This document shows, one piece after another, positions 47,730 to 56,850 of a stretch of DNA of 64,000 nucleotides. Below the pieces are notes generated by a model. It had not been told where the DNA came from. It searched no databases and worked only from the letters and a program-made list of their open reading frames with translations. Position 1 is the stretch's first letter; each line of letters starts with the position of its first letter. Origin of the DNA: Maribacter aquivivus (GTDB lineage: Bacteria; Bacteroidota; Bacteroidia; Flavobacteriales; Flavobacteriaceae); the NCBI RefSeq assembly GCF_900142175.1, contig NZ_FQZX01000001.1:806001-870000 (forward strand), written 5' to 3'. A program made the position numbers and the translations under genes.

Positions 47730-48236
47730 TTATTTCTTGTACTTATCGTTAAGTAACTTCACTATTTCATCAGTTAAATCGTTAGCTTCTTTACCGTAAA
47801 GAACGCTACCTCCATCTCCACCGCCTAGAATGTAAGAGTATCCATTTGTTTGGCCGTATGCTTTAATTTCTTTTTTAACTTTAGAAACTATGCTGTCCAT
47901 TTCAGTCTGACCTTCCATTTGCAATTGTTGATCTTGCTGTTGAAGTTGTTGACCAATAATCTGACCTCTTTGTTGCATTGCTGCATATTCTTCTTGAGCT
48001 TTTGATTGAGACATTTTCTGAGCTTTAGTTTGAAAAGCTTGTGCTTCAAATTGAAAAGCTTGAGAAATACTATCTCTAGTTTTTGCTAAGGCATCTGCCT
48101 TAACTTTGAATTTAGATTCAACATCAATTTTTTGTTGGTACTCATCCATCAATTTTACGTTATCCACGTATCCAATTTTTTCTTGTTGGCAAGATGCTAA
48201 TAATGTGATAGCGAAAATTAAAATTAGGTTTTTCAT
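47730..48236 (-). CDS. OmpH/Skp-like chaperone, lipoprotein form
   Basis: A 168-residue protein with lipobox LLASC (Cys16), then IGYVDNVKLMDEYQQK and a long Gln/Lys/Ala-rich coiled coil (about 35-125, MQQRGQIIGQQLQQQDQQLQ), ending in a short beta part (YSYILGGGDGG). That is the Skp layout: tentacle helices that hold unfolded outer-membrane proteins in the periplasm. The lipid anchor sets it apart from soluble Skp. It is monocistronic; 238 AT-rich bases upstream hold no gene. Confidence 0.87.
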   Translation of the reverse strand: MKNLILIFAITLLASCQQEKIGYVDNVKLMDEYQQKIDVESKFKVKADALAKTRDSISQAFQFEAQAFQTKAQKMSQSKAQEEYAAMQQRGQIIGQQLQQQDQQLQMEGQTEMDSIVSKVKKEIKAYGQTNGYSYILGGGDGGSVLYGKEANDLTDEIVKLLNDKYKK

Positions 48237-48474
48237 TTTTTCATTTTTATGTCGTGCAAAAGTAATAAAGCTTTTAGAATGAAAATATTTTAAAATTGAG
48301 ATAAATTATAAGATTTAAGTAAAAATAGATATTTCTTATTATAAATATTTAGTTTATCGATTTTTCTTATTTTTATGACGGATTTTAAGGGTTATTTAAT
48401 GGATTATTTTATTTTATTTGATATATTATATAGAATATTTTAAATAATCCCTTAAAATGTCTCTAAATAGCTTT

Positions 48475-49311
48475 TTACTCTTTTTTGAGCACATATATTA
48501 GAGAAGAATACTCGCTAGATGTCTTTGCCTTCATATTTGATATTAATCCTCTGTAAAATGCTTTGAAGTAATTTGATGAACCAGTTTTATATTTTTCTGA
48601 TAATAGTGACACATAGTAAGAATCAAAATACATTGGTAGCGTTTCAACTACTTCTATTTTTTTATTTCTAAATATAGTTTTTATTGCATTCTGTGAAAAG
48701 TGCCAAAGATGTCTTGGTGTATCGTAAGCCGCCCAAAACTCTTTGTAGTATTGAGCGTCATATGATTTATAATTTGGAACAGCTATAATGAGTGTCCCAT
48801 TTTTATTTAAAAGAGATGTAATTTTATTTATCTGTTTGTCTAAATCTGGTAGATGTTCTAGTACATGCCATAGTGTTATAACATCAAATTTTTGATTATT
48901 AATAGCATCTAATGATTTGTAAATCTCTAGGTTTTTATCTGTAGCTTTCTTTCTTGCGTTTTCATTTAACTCAACCCCTACTGTTTTCCAATTTTTGTTT
49001 TTTGCATTGATTAGAAATTCTCCGGTTCCACATCCTATATCAAGTAATTTTTTTTCTTCAATAGTATATTTATTTATCAGCTTTACTTTTTTATTTAGCG
49101 TGTTCTTTTTTACAGTTTGATAAATTTTTTCAAGTAAACCATTGGCACTATCGGAATGTGAAATGTAATTATTTGGGTCGTAATATTTTTCTAAATCTTC
49201 GGGTACTGGTTTTGTAACTAGCATATCTGATTTAGAATCATATTCTAATTGAAATGATTCTTGAGTTACTAAATAATCTTTTGTGGAGATTTTTAAAATA
49301 TTATTAGGCAT
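48475..49311 (-). CDS. class I SAM-dependent methyltransferase
   Basis: A 278-residue methyltransferase: glycine loop LLDIGCGTGEFL (SAM binding), acidic GVELNENA, and FDVITLWHVLEHLPDL (the post-motif with HVLEH typical of UbiG/Methyltransf_11-12 enzymes). The C-terminus adds a YDTPRHLWHFSQNAI segment common in enzymes acting near cell-surface sugars or lipids. Substrate is unknown. It is the last gene of the run that starts at DUF4175-like/ybeY/mnmG, and a parS-type site sits before it. Confidence 0.86.
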   Translation of the reverse strand: MPNNILKISTKDYLVTQESFQLEYDSKSDMLVTKPVPEDLEKYYDPNNYISHSDSANGLLEKIYQTVKKNTLNKKVKLINKYTIEEKKLLDIGCGTGEFLINAKNKNWKTVGVELNENARKKATDKNLEIYKSLDAINNQKFDVITLWHVLEHLPDLDKQINKITSLLNKNGTLIIAVPNYKSYDAQYYKEFWAAYDTPRHLWHFSQNAIKTIFRNKKIEVVETLPMYFDSYYVSLLSEKYKTGSSNYFKAFYRGLISNMKAKTSSEYSSLIYVLKKE

Positions 49312-49351
49312 GCCTTAGTTATAAATGTTCAAATTGATATTCTAAATTTTC

Positions 49352-49371
49352 ATTGTTCCACGTGGAACAAT
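49352..49371. promoter_or_regulatory. parS: parS-type ParB binding site 1
   Basis: ATTGTTCCACGTGGAACAAT is a perfect 20-base palindrome. Its core TGTTCCACGTGGAACA (49354-49369) is the bacterial parS sequence in its fully symmetric form, differing by a base or two from the well known TGTTTCACGTGAAACA. It lies in the 65-base gap between mnmG and the methyltransferase gene, so does not look like a terminator (no T run). Confidence 0.82.
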
Positions 49372-49376
49372 TTGCC

Positions 49377-51245
49377 CTACCTTCCAAGAAAAACTAAAAG
49401 TACACTGATGTCACTCGGCGTAACTCCACTAATTCTTGATGCTTGAGAAATGGTAACTGGTTGAATTTTTGTCATTTTTTCTCTTGCTTCAAAAGATAAA
49501 GATTTCAATTTTGAGTAATCAAAATTAGCAGGAATCTTTACTGCTTCTAATCTATGAAGTTTGTCTGCGTTTATTTTTTCTTTAGCAATGTAACCAGAGT
49601 ATTTGATCTGTACTTCTGCTTGTTCAAGAATTTCACCATCGAATTTATTTTGTTCAACAAATTCAGATACTGCATCTAGTTGAAGCATGTGATCCATGGT
49701 AACGTTTGGTCTTGAAAAAGCTTTATACATTTTATCTGATTGTTTTACTAAAGACGAATCAACACTTTCAAAAATAGGATTGATGTCTTTTGGTAGTACA
49801 CTAGTTTCTTTAAAGAAGTTAACAAGAGCTTCAGATTGTTCTAGTTTTTGCTCCATTCTTTTCATTCTTGAATCTGTTGCAAAGCCTATAGCATGGCTTA
49901 ATGGTGTTAACCTTAGATCAGCATTATCTTGTCTAAGTAAGGTTCTATATTCTGCGCGAGATGTAAACATTCTATATGGTTCTTCTGTACCCTTTGTAAT
50001 TAGGTCATCAATTAAGACACCAATGTAAGCTTCGTTTCTTTTTAGAATTAAAGGATTTTCTTCTTTTAGTTTTAAATGCGCATTTATACCAGCCATTAAA
50101 CCTTGCGATGCTGCTTCTTCATATCCAGTAGTTCCGTTTATTTGTCCGGCGAAATATAAATTTTCAATTAGCTTAGTTTCTAGTGTATGCTTTAATTGTG
50201 TTGGTGGAAAGTAATCATACTCTATTGCATAACCTGGTCTAAAGAATTTTACTTTTTCAAAACCAACAACAGAACGCAAAGCTTTAAACTGAACATCTTC
50301 CGGTAAAGAAGTTGAAAATCCGTTTACATATACTTCTACAGTTTCCCAACCTTCAGGTTCAATAAACATTTGGTGACTGTCTTTATCTGCAAATCTGTTT
50401 ATTTTATCTTCAATAGACGGGCAGTATCTTGGACCAATACTTTTTATTCTACCATTGAACATTGGTGATCTATCAAAACCTTCGCGTAATAAATCATGAA
50501 CCATTGCACTTGTATGTGTCATGTAACAATCACGTTGATGTGCTAATGGTTTGGTGTTGGTGTATGAAAATTTTTCTGGAATAGCATCACCAGGTTGAAC
50601 AATCATTTTAGAATAATCTAAAGATCTTCCATCTACTCTTGGTGGAGTTCCGGTTTTCATTCTTCCACTTTCAAAGCCTAATTCTACTAATTGTTCTGTA
50701 ATTCCAGTTGCTGCCTTTTCTCCTGCTCTACCTCCACCAAATTGTTTTTCACCAATATGAATAAGTCCATTTAAGAAAGTACCGTTTGTTAATACAACTG
50801 CTTTTGATCTTATATCTATACCTAAAGATGTTTTTACACCAACTACTTTATGATTTTCTATTAACAAACCAGAAACCATTTCTTGATAAAAGTCTACGTT
50901 TGGTGTGCGTTCCAACATTAAACGCCACTCTTCTGCAAAACGCATTCTGTCATTTTGAGTCCTTGGGCTCCACATCGCAGGTCCCTTAGATTTGTTTAGC
51001 ATCTTAAATTGTATCGCAGATTTGTCAGATACTATTCCGCTGTATCCACCAAGTGCATCTATCTCTCTAACAATTTGTCCTTTTGCAATTCCTCCCATAG
51101 CTGGGTTACAAGACATCTGTCCTATATTTTGCAAATTCATGGTTACTAATAAGGTTTTTGAACCCAAGTTTGCAGCTGCCGCTGCCGCTTCTGCACCGGC
51201 GTGTCCTCCGCCAACTACAATTACATCATATTCTTCTCCAAACAT
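49377..51245 (-). CDS. mnmG: tRNA uridine-5-carboxymethylaminomethyl modification enzyme MnmG (GidA)
   Basis: A 622-residue FAD protein that, with MnmE, puts the cmnm5 group on wobble U34. Starts EYDVIVVGGGHAGAEAA (Rossmann FAD motif); has LVTMNLQNIGQMSCNPAMGG, MKTGTPPRVDGRSL, RDCYMTHTS, GYEEAASQGLMAGINAHL, TSRAEYRTLLRQDNADLRLTP and the C-terminal GVTPSDISVLLVFLGR. Length is standard. MnmG genes are often origin-proximal. Its start is 5 bases after the ybeY stop, and both ends lie beside parS-type palindromes (49352, 51255). Confidence 0.97.
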   Translation of the reverse strand: MFGEEYDVIVVGGGHAGAEAAAAAANLGSKTLLVTMNLQNIGQMSCNPAMGGIAKGQIVREIDALGGYSGIVSDKSAIQFKMLNKSKGPAMWSPRTQNDRMRFAEEWRLMLERTPNVDFYQEMVSGLLIENHKVVGVKTSLGIDIRSKAVVLTNGTFLNGLIHIGEKQFGGGRAGEKAATGITEQLVELGFESGRMKTGTPPRVDGRSLDYSKMIVQPGDAIPEKFSYTNTKPLAHQRDCYMTHTSAMVHDLLREGFDRSPMFNGRIKSIGPRYCPSIEDKINRFADKDSHQMFIEPEGWETVEVYVNGFSTSLPEDVQFKALRSVVGFEKVKFFRPGYAIEYDYFPPTQLKHTLETKLIENLYFAGQINGTTGYEEAASQGLMAGINAHLKLKEENPLILKRNEAYIGVLIDDLITKGTEEPYRMFTSRAEYRTLLRQDNADLRLTPLSHAIGFATDSRMKRMEQKLEQSEALVNFFKETSVLPKDINPIFESVDSSLVKQSDKMYKAFSRPNVTMDHMLQLDAVSEFVEQNKFDGEILEQAEVQIKYSGYIAKEKINADKLHRLEAVKIPANFDYSKLKSLSFEAREKMTKIQPVTISQASRISGVTPSDISVLLVFLGR

Positions 51246-51250
51246 ATCTT

Positions 51251-51670
51251 CTATTGTTCCACGTGGAACAGCTTTATTTTTTCTTCTTCTTTAGCGCGCA
51301 TTTCGGCAGTAGCTGCATCCGATTTATCCGAATAACCCATAAGATGTAAAACCCCATGAACCATTACGCGTTTTAATTCATTATCAAATGAAACATTAAA
51401 CTCTTCTGCGTTTTCTTTAATGCGGTCAATTGAAATGTAAAGGTCCCCCGATACATTTTTTCCTGACACATAATCAAAAGTGATAATATCAGTTAGATAA
51501 TCGTGTTGTAAGTAATCTTGATTTATTTTAAGCAAGTAGTCATCACTACAAAAAATGTAGTTAAGTTCAATTATAGAAAACCCTTCGGTATTACAAGATT
51601 CCGTAATCCATGAATCAAAGTCATTTTCTGCTACAAGTTTAAATTCTGTTAGGTAATTGTAATTAATCAT
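51251..51670 (-). CDS. ybeY: endoribonuclease YbeY
   Basis: A 139-residue zinc metalloenzyme that matures 16S rRNA and checks 70S ribosomes. The signature HGVLHLMGYSD gives His, His and an Asp in place of the third His of the usual H-x3-H-x5-H site, a substitution often seen in Bacteroidota. SGDLYISIDR and DIITFDY are also typical. The 3' end codes LFHVEQ, because it is made from the parS palindrome at 51255. Its start overlaps the DUF4175-like gene by 8 bases and mnmG begins right after, so the three form an operon. Confidence 0.93.
   Translation of the reverse strand: MINYNYLTEFKLVAENDFDSWITESCNTEGFSIIELNYIFCSDDYLLKINQDYLQHDYLTDIITFDYVSGKNVSGDLYISIDRIKENAEEFNVSFDNELKRVMVHGVLHLMGYSDKSDAATAEMRAKEEEKIKLFHVEQ
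51255..51270. promoter_or_regulatory. parS: parS-type ParB binding site 2, inside the 3' end of ybeY
   Basis: TGTTCCACGTGGAACA is the same perfect 16-base palindrome as site 1, 1.9 kb away. It encodes the last residues of YbeY (FHVEQ) and lies 10 bases upstream of the mnmG ATG. Two exact copies of a 16-base palindrome flanking one gene are unlikely by chance and support a chromosome-segregation role. Confidence 0.82.
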
Positions 51671-54600
51671 TTGCTTTGAAGTACTCTTTAACCTTAGATT
51701 GAAAATTTTGCCGCAAAGGTAAGCTTTGCCTATTTAAAATTTCAATTTCATTAAGATAATTATCTAATAATGAGGGTTTAGTAGTAATAGGATTTGTGAA
51801 GTCTTTTGTATTCCTATTACTTTCTCGTTCAGATTTCTCTCCTTGCTTTAGTGCTGCGTTCTCTAATTTCAACAATTCATACTGTATAGTATTGGCTTTG
51901 TTGATAGTACGCTGGGTAATTCCGTTTTCTAAAAGATCGTTCTCAAAATCTTCCATCTGTTTGATCAACTTTTGACCTAGTTTTTGATCTCCAGAATTAA
52001 TCATATTTTCAAGTTGTTTTTCTAATTCTTGTCTTAATTTTTGCTGATTTTGATAGATTTCATATATTTCTTTTAGTTCGGTTTCACTCATTGAACCTTG
52101 CCCTTGCCCATTTGTACCGTTAGATCCATTATTTCCTTGTCCGTTTTCTCCACCTTCACCTTTTTCTCCGTTTTTGCCATTTTTTCCTTCGCCATTTTTT
52201 CCATTTTCACCATCACTTCCACTCTCTCCCTCTTTTCCATTAGCTCCCTGTTTACCACGTTCGCCTTGTTTTCCTCCTTCACCATTTTCTCCATTCTCAC
52301 CTTTTTTTCTTTCTCCACTTTTACCTTCTTTTCCTTCCCTTCCAGACTTACCTTGTTGACCCATTTTTTCGCCCAATTGTTGTTGTCCTTTGATAATATC
52401 TGGTAATTGAAAACCACCTTCACTTTGTCCAGAACCTTTTCCCATTTGCATACTCGAGTTCATATTGTCCATTACTTCTGCTAGAAAATCTGCAAGGCTA
52501 TTTGCTGCTGTTAGAACATATTTTTGATGAGAAATTCCTTGGAACATTTGACCATCTGCCATCGTTTCTAAAGATTTATCAATGTTATAGTATACTTCGG
52601 TAATTTGTTCGTTTACAAATTCTGAAAGTTCAGCCTGTCTAAGTGATAATGCAAAAAGACTATCATCCACATGTTCAAATAAACCTTTTAATTCATTTTG
52701 GTCTCGTACAGTTTCAGAATATTGAGTAGCATCATGGTCTTCTCTAGCTGTTAATCGGTCATATAGGGTTTCTTGTTTGAATGAAAATATGATAAGATTA
52801 TCAAGAATTTGTCTTAACATTTCTGCATCTTCTGTTACAGATGAACCACCGCCTCCACCAGAAGATGATTCGCTAAGTTGTTTACTCATTTCCTTCATTT
52901 TATCTGCGGCAGATTTTTGTTTTTTATTAGCGTCAGAACTGGTTGGTTTATTTTGGTCATTGGGGGTGTTTTTATCCAGTTTTTCTAATGCCTCTTTTTG
53001 GTCTTCTTGAACACTTTCTTTTTTACTTTTTTCGATATTTATATCAATTGGTTTTTTGAGCTTTTCATTGTCCTTTTTAAGAGCGTCCATTTCAGCTGAT
53101 ATTTTATCAAATTGTTCATTTAATTCTTTCTGTTTCTTAGCGGTATTATTCTCATTATTTTGTTCTGAAAGTTCTTCTTGTTTTTTAGCTAACTCTTCTA
53201 AGTCACGTGCAATTTGGGATGCCTTTTCCGTAACATAATACCGTTTGGTTAATTCTAATAATTGCTCTAGACTACGTTGACTGTTTTGTTGTTTTTTACC
53301 TAGTTCTTCTAGTTTTTTGGTAAGGTCTTCTTTTTTTATTTTATCAGCTACTTTACTAAGTTCTTCAAGGAGTTGCTGGTTTTTCTTTGCTTGTTCTTCT
53401 TGGCGTTCTAAACGTTCTTGTAACAATTGGTTTAATTTGTCATCCTTGTTTTCTTTATTTAGATTTTCTTTTAATTCTTTACTAAATTTTTGCATCAGCT
53501 GTTCTTGCTGTTCTTGCTTTTTTAAATAGTCTTTTATTTGATTTTTATCATTAAAATTTAGACTGTTTTTTTCTTTCTGATTTTGATTAATTTCTTCTAA
53601 AGATTCCTTCTGTTCTTTAGATTTTTGCAAAGATTTATCAAGGTCTTTTATTAGTGACTGTTGAGACTCTAAATCTTTGTTTTTTAATTGATTTTCATCT
53701 AGTAATACTTGTTGGTATATTTGACTTTTTGTGGTCTTACCATTATGTATAGCATCGTTGTCTGTTACCTCGAAATAAAAGCCATAATTTTTACCTTTTT
53801 CTAGTTCCAAACCTGAAGGAAAAGTGTAATAAAATTGTTCATAATTTGAAGTTGGTTTCAATAGGTTTATGGTATTCTTTTTTTCTTCTTTTCCAACTAC
53901 AAAGTATACTATATCTATTTTACGTAACCCATAATCATCAGTTGCATTGCCGGTGTAATATGAAACATTTGGATTCAAACTATCTAGAACTTGATTTACC
54001 TTGATTGTAGGGTACCTATCTTTAATTACTTTAAAGTTATAAGTAAGACGTTCGTAGTCTTTAACATTTTTATTTGTAGTAGTGAGTTCGTAATTAAAAT
54101 CATTGTAGATACTTTTTTGGAATTCAAACCTGTTTTTTTCTTTTGCGAGAGGTATTACAGTGTCTTTTGAAGTTAGATTAATTTTATCGGTATTTTCACC
54201 ATCTATTATCCATTGTATTTTGGTGCCTTCAGGTATTACAGCGTTCCCCGTACTTTTTACACTTTCGTTTGGCTTATTTAAATAGGCAGGATATGTTAGA
54301 TTCATAGTGAAATCTAAAATGGAAGGGGTCTCTAAAGCTGTTAAGGTATACTCTCTAGAATTTACTTCATTTGATGTAAATCTAAAGACCGTAGTGGTAA
54401 TCGGCGGGACGAATATATATTCATAGAAACCAGTGTTCTGTTGTAAAAGAATTTGTTTGCCGTCTATTTCAATATATACGTTTTCTGGTTTTACATTGCC
54501 TCTAGTAGCAACTTGTATGACAAAGGTTTCATCTTGTAATGTTTTCAGATTATTTGATAACAATTCAAATTGGAACGGTGCAGGCTTTTCATATGCTATT

Positions 54601-55157
54601 TCATAGTTGATTACCCGTTCATAAGTACCAAAAAAACTGTTCCAATTTCCTGATAATAGCACTAAACCTATTATAGCAATCGGAATTATAGCGTATTTCA
54701 AGTATTTTAGGGAATCTCTAAAGTCAATAGCATTCGAAAACGGAATTGGGTCTAGCTGTTTTGATCTTTGGTTTATACTTGCGAGCAATAATTCTGATTG
54801 TTGCGGGTCATTTGCTAGATTTAGTAAATTAGTTAGCTTATCTCCTACTTCAGGAAAATGCCTCCCAATCATTTGAGCTGCATCTTTTGGACCGATACCC
54901 TGTTTTAGTTTAAATAAGTAGAATATTGGAGTAAAAATGTATTTGAAGAGTAGAAATAACTCTACGGCTATAAAAATTCCGAATAGAATCATTCTTCCAG
55001 TGGTATTCATCCAAAGAAAATATTCTACTCCTATAATCATCAGAAAAAACAGTAAACCGAAGGCGAAGAATAATAATATACCTTTCAGTAGAACTTGAGA
55101 ATAGTGTTTTTGAATAAACTGATTTAATTTGTCTAAAATGTGCTTATAGTCTTGCAA
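51663..55157 (-). CDS. large membrane-anchored coiled-coil protein with collagen-like region (DUF4175-like)
   Basis: A 1164-residue protein. Two or three hydrophobic helices near the N-terminus (about 20-50, 55-80 and 150-170) anchor it, followed by a beta-rich periplasmic-looking part (about 180-480). Then comes a very long Lys/Glu/Gln coiled coil (about 485-760), a Ser/Gly linker, a helical domain (about 780-940), and a Gly-X-Y-type stretch (about 955-1050; GEKGEGGENGQGNNGSNG) rich in Gly, Lys, Glu and Asn. The end is again helical. I recognise the general DUF4175 style of Bacteroidota, but no activity is known. It is first gene of the ybeY-mnmG operon. Confidence 0.82.
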   Translation of the reverse strand: MQDYKHILDKLNQFIQKHYSQVLLKGILLFFAFGLLFFLMIIGVEYFLWMNTTGRMILFGIFIAVELFLLFKYIFTPIFYLFKLKQGIGPKDAAQMIGRHFPEVGDKLTNLLNLANDPQQSELLLASINQRSKQLDPIPFSNAIDFRDSLKYLKYAIIPIAIIGLVLLSGNWNSFFGTYERVINYEIAYEKPAPFQFELLSNNLKTLQDETFVIQVATRGNVKPENVYIEIDGKQILLQQNTGFYEYIFVPPITTTVFRFTSNEVNSREYTLTALETPSILDFTMNLTYPAYLNKPNESVKSTGNAVIPEGTKIQWIIDGENTDKINLTSKDTVIPLAKEKNRFEFQKSIYNDFNYELTTTNKNVKDYERLTYNFKVIKDRYPTIKVNQVLDSLNPNVSYYTGNATDDYGLRKIDIVYFVVGKEEKKNTINLLKPTSNYEQFYYTFPSGLELEKGKNYGFYFEVTDNDAIHNGKTTKSQIYQQVLLDENQLKNKDLESQQSLIKDLDKSLQKSKEQKESLEEINQNQKEKNSLNFNDKNQIKDYLKKQEQQEQLMQKFSKELKENLNKENKDDKLNQLLQERLERQEEQAKKNQQLLEELSKVADKIKKEDLTKKLEELGKKQQNSQRSLEQLLELTKRYYVTEKASQIARDLEELAKKQEELSEQNNENNTAKKQKELNEQFDKISAEMDALKKDNEKLKKPIDINIEKSKKESVQEDQKEALEKLDKNTPNDQNKPTSSDANKKQKSAADKMKEMSKQLSESSSGGGGGSSVTEDAEMLRQILDNLIIFSFKQETLYDRLTAREDHDATQYSETVRDQNELKGLFEHVDDSLFALSLRQAELSEFVNEQITEVYYNIDKSLETMADGQMFQGISHQKYVLTAANSLADFLAEVMDNMNSSMQMGKGSGQSEGGFQLPDIIKGQQQLGEKMGQQGKSGREGKEGKSGERKKGENGENGEGGKQGERGKQGANGKEGESGSDGENGKNGEGKNGKNGEKGEGGENGQGNNGSNGTNGQGQGSMSETELKEIYEIYQNQQKLRQELEKQLENMINSGDQKLGQKLIKQMEDFENDLLENGITQRTINKANTIQYELLKLENAALKQGEKSERESNRNTKDFTNPITTKPSLLDNYLNEIEILNRQSLPLRQNFQSKVKEYFKAND

Positions 55158-55290
55158 TTGTCCTTTTTTATACCAAGATAACGGTTAAAAAGACTGGTTA
55201 GTAGGAAATATTTGTTAAAAGGATTACGTAACATTTAATAAATGAGGTGAATAATAAGATTTGGGATTCCTTTTTTTAATAAAAAAGAAA

Positions 55291-55325
55291 GGGTGAAATC
55301 TGTGAATTAAATACAGATTTCACCC
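55291..55325 (-). terminator. intrinsic terminator of the FN3 lipoprotein gene
   Basis: GGGTGAAATCTGT pairs with ACAGATTTCACCC over a 9-nt loop. On the minus strand it is followed by a T-rich run (TTTCTTTTTTATT). Confidence 0.85.
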
Positions 55326-55351
55326 TAAAGTGACTATAAATCGAATGTTTT

Positions 55352-56590
55352 TTAATTTGTTTCTAAGACAACGTCATAGTTTAATTGATATACTACCCCA
55401 TCATCTTCTATTAAAAAGTAACCGGTTTTATTTTCAGCTAAAGCATTATAGTTTTCTTCACTTAAAACACTACTAGAAACTGATGAAGTGTATGTACTAT
55501 AATTAGCTATTTCATAGTCTACAGCAACCCATTTGTCAATTTCAAAATTGGCTAATTCTTCTGAGAAAGTAACGTTTAATTGCCCTGGAAAATACTGACT
55601 ATCCGGTGTAATCAATGTAGCTTCTGTTACTGATATATCTGGGTGTACGGGGTAATCGTTTGTGGTAGTAAAAGTTATGGTCGATTCTTTAGTTTTACCG
55701 TTTTCAGGTGCTCTTGCGGTTATTATTACTTCGTAAGTTGTATTTCTTTCAAGGTTGGTAAACTCATAATCAGTTCTATAGATAAATGTATTTGCTGCAG
55801 GATAACCTACGCCATTTGCGGTAACAAGATAATATACCGTACTATCGTCAGACATTGTTGATGCTGTCCAATTTAAAGTTGCGCTAGTTCCTGTAATATT
55901 TGAAGCTGTTATTTCAAAATCTGATGGTATAGGGCAGGCAACCTGAGTAAAGGTAATTTCTTCTTCAGTTTCTGCACCACTAAAACTTGCGGCAACAACC
56001 TTAATAACATGATCTTCACCTTCTGCAACAAGTAAATTAAAACCAGTTCTTTCTGTGCTATAAGAACCATAAGTTTCAACATGTTCACCGTTTAAATATA
56101 TTCTATAAAAATAGTCTGATCCGTCTTCTACCGTAGGACTGTCCCAACTAATAAAAGCAATACCACAACCATTGTCTTTATAAGTAATTGGAAAGCTAGA
56201 TGGTGGGGTTCCTAAAGTTTGAAATTCTGAAGAATTTATACTGTCTACCGCATTTTCAGCAGATGCATTGATTTTTACTGTGTAGATTGTGTTCATTTCT
56301 AACTCGTCAACAGTAAATTCTAATTCAGTAAGGTTTTCTGCTACTAGTTCTTCATTTAAAAAAATGCTGTACTCTACGGTACTTCCATTTGAAGCTGTAA
56401 CCTCGCTCCACAGTATTGTAGTACTTGTTTGGGTTACGTCTTCAAATTCAATTTCAAAAGACGAAAGTGTAATTTCATCTGCAATGTCAACAACATCGGG
56501 CATAGCGTCGTCAGTAGAATCTGTGGTACACCCTGTAATTAATAGCGCTACGAATACATAAAAGTAATTTAAATAATTTTTCATTTTCAA
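55352..56590 (-). CDS. fibronectin type III-repeat lipoprotein
   Basis: A 412-residue exported protein. The lipobox LLITGC puts the lipid Cys near 21. Three FN3-type beta modules follow: about 40-130 (TSTTILWSEVTASNG), 130-220 (GIAFISWDSPTVEDGSDYFYRIYLNG) and 220-315 (TSATLNWTASTMSDDSTVYYLV). A C-terminal part (about 320-412) is beta-rich with FSEELANFEI, resembling an Ig-like cap. Such proteins are surface adhesins, enzyme accessories or carbohydrate binders; no catalytic motif is present. It is its own transcription unit. Confidence 0.85.
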   Translation of the reverse strand: MKMKNYLNYFYVFVALLITGCTTDSTDDAMPDVVDIADEITLSSFEIEFEDVTQTSTTILWSEVTASNGSTVEYSIFLNEELVAENLTELEFTVDELEMNTIYTVKINASAENAVDSINSSEFQTLGTPPSSFPITYKDNGCGIAFISWDSPTVEDGSDYFYRIYLNGEHVETYGSYSTERTGFNLLVAEGEDHVIKVVAASFSGAETEEEITFTQVACPIPSDFEITASNITGTSATLNWTASTMSDDSTVYYLVTANGVGYPAANTFIYRTDYEFTNLERNTTYEVIITARAPENGKTKESTITFTTTNDYPVHPDISVTEATLITPDSQYFPGQLNVTFSEELANFEIDKWVAVDYEIANYSTYTSSVSSSVLSEENYNALAENKTGYFLIEDDGVVYQLNYDVVLETN

Positions 56591-56838
56591 TGGTTTAAGG
56601 TTTGTAAATAACGTTTTACTAATGGTATTCGTATACGTGTATTCAATTTTAATATTTCACTTATTTGTTCGCTTCTGAACTACGGTGTTTGCTTGGTTTT
56701 TTTGGTAAATAAAATTTGATACCATGATTGTTCTTAAGTAAAATATTGAATACTAGTTTTGTAAGTGAAATTTGAGATTTTTTTCATATTCAAGTAATTA
56801 ATAGTTTGCCTTAGATATATGGCTAAAGGTGTTTTTTA

Positions 56839-56846
56839 TACCTTTG
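56839..56846 (+). promoter_or_regulatory. Bacteroidota -7 element before gltX
   Basis: TACCTTTG matches TAnnTTTG and ends 4 bases before the gltX ATG (56851), the same geometry as before rbfA. It would give an almost leaderless transcript. No -33 TTG at the standard spacing. Confidence 0.45.
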
Positions 56847-56850
56847 CCAA

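Noticed and set aside
52098..52423. Long open frames on both strands across the collagen-like region (Phe/Ser/Pro-rich or Lys/Val-rich)
   Set aside because: They are by-products of the low-complexity G-x-y coding DNA in the large coiled-coil gene.
53204..53209. CACGTG core inside the large coiled-coil gene as a third parS site
   Set aside because: The flanking bases do not match TGTTNCACGTGNAACA; the cores at 31468 and 32678 fail for the same reason.
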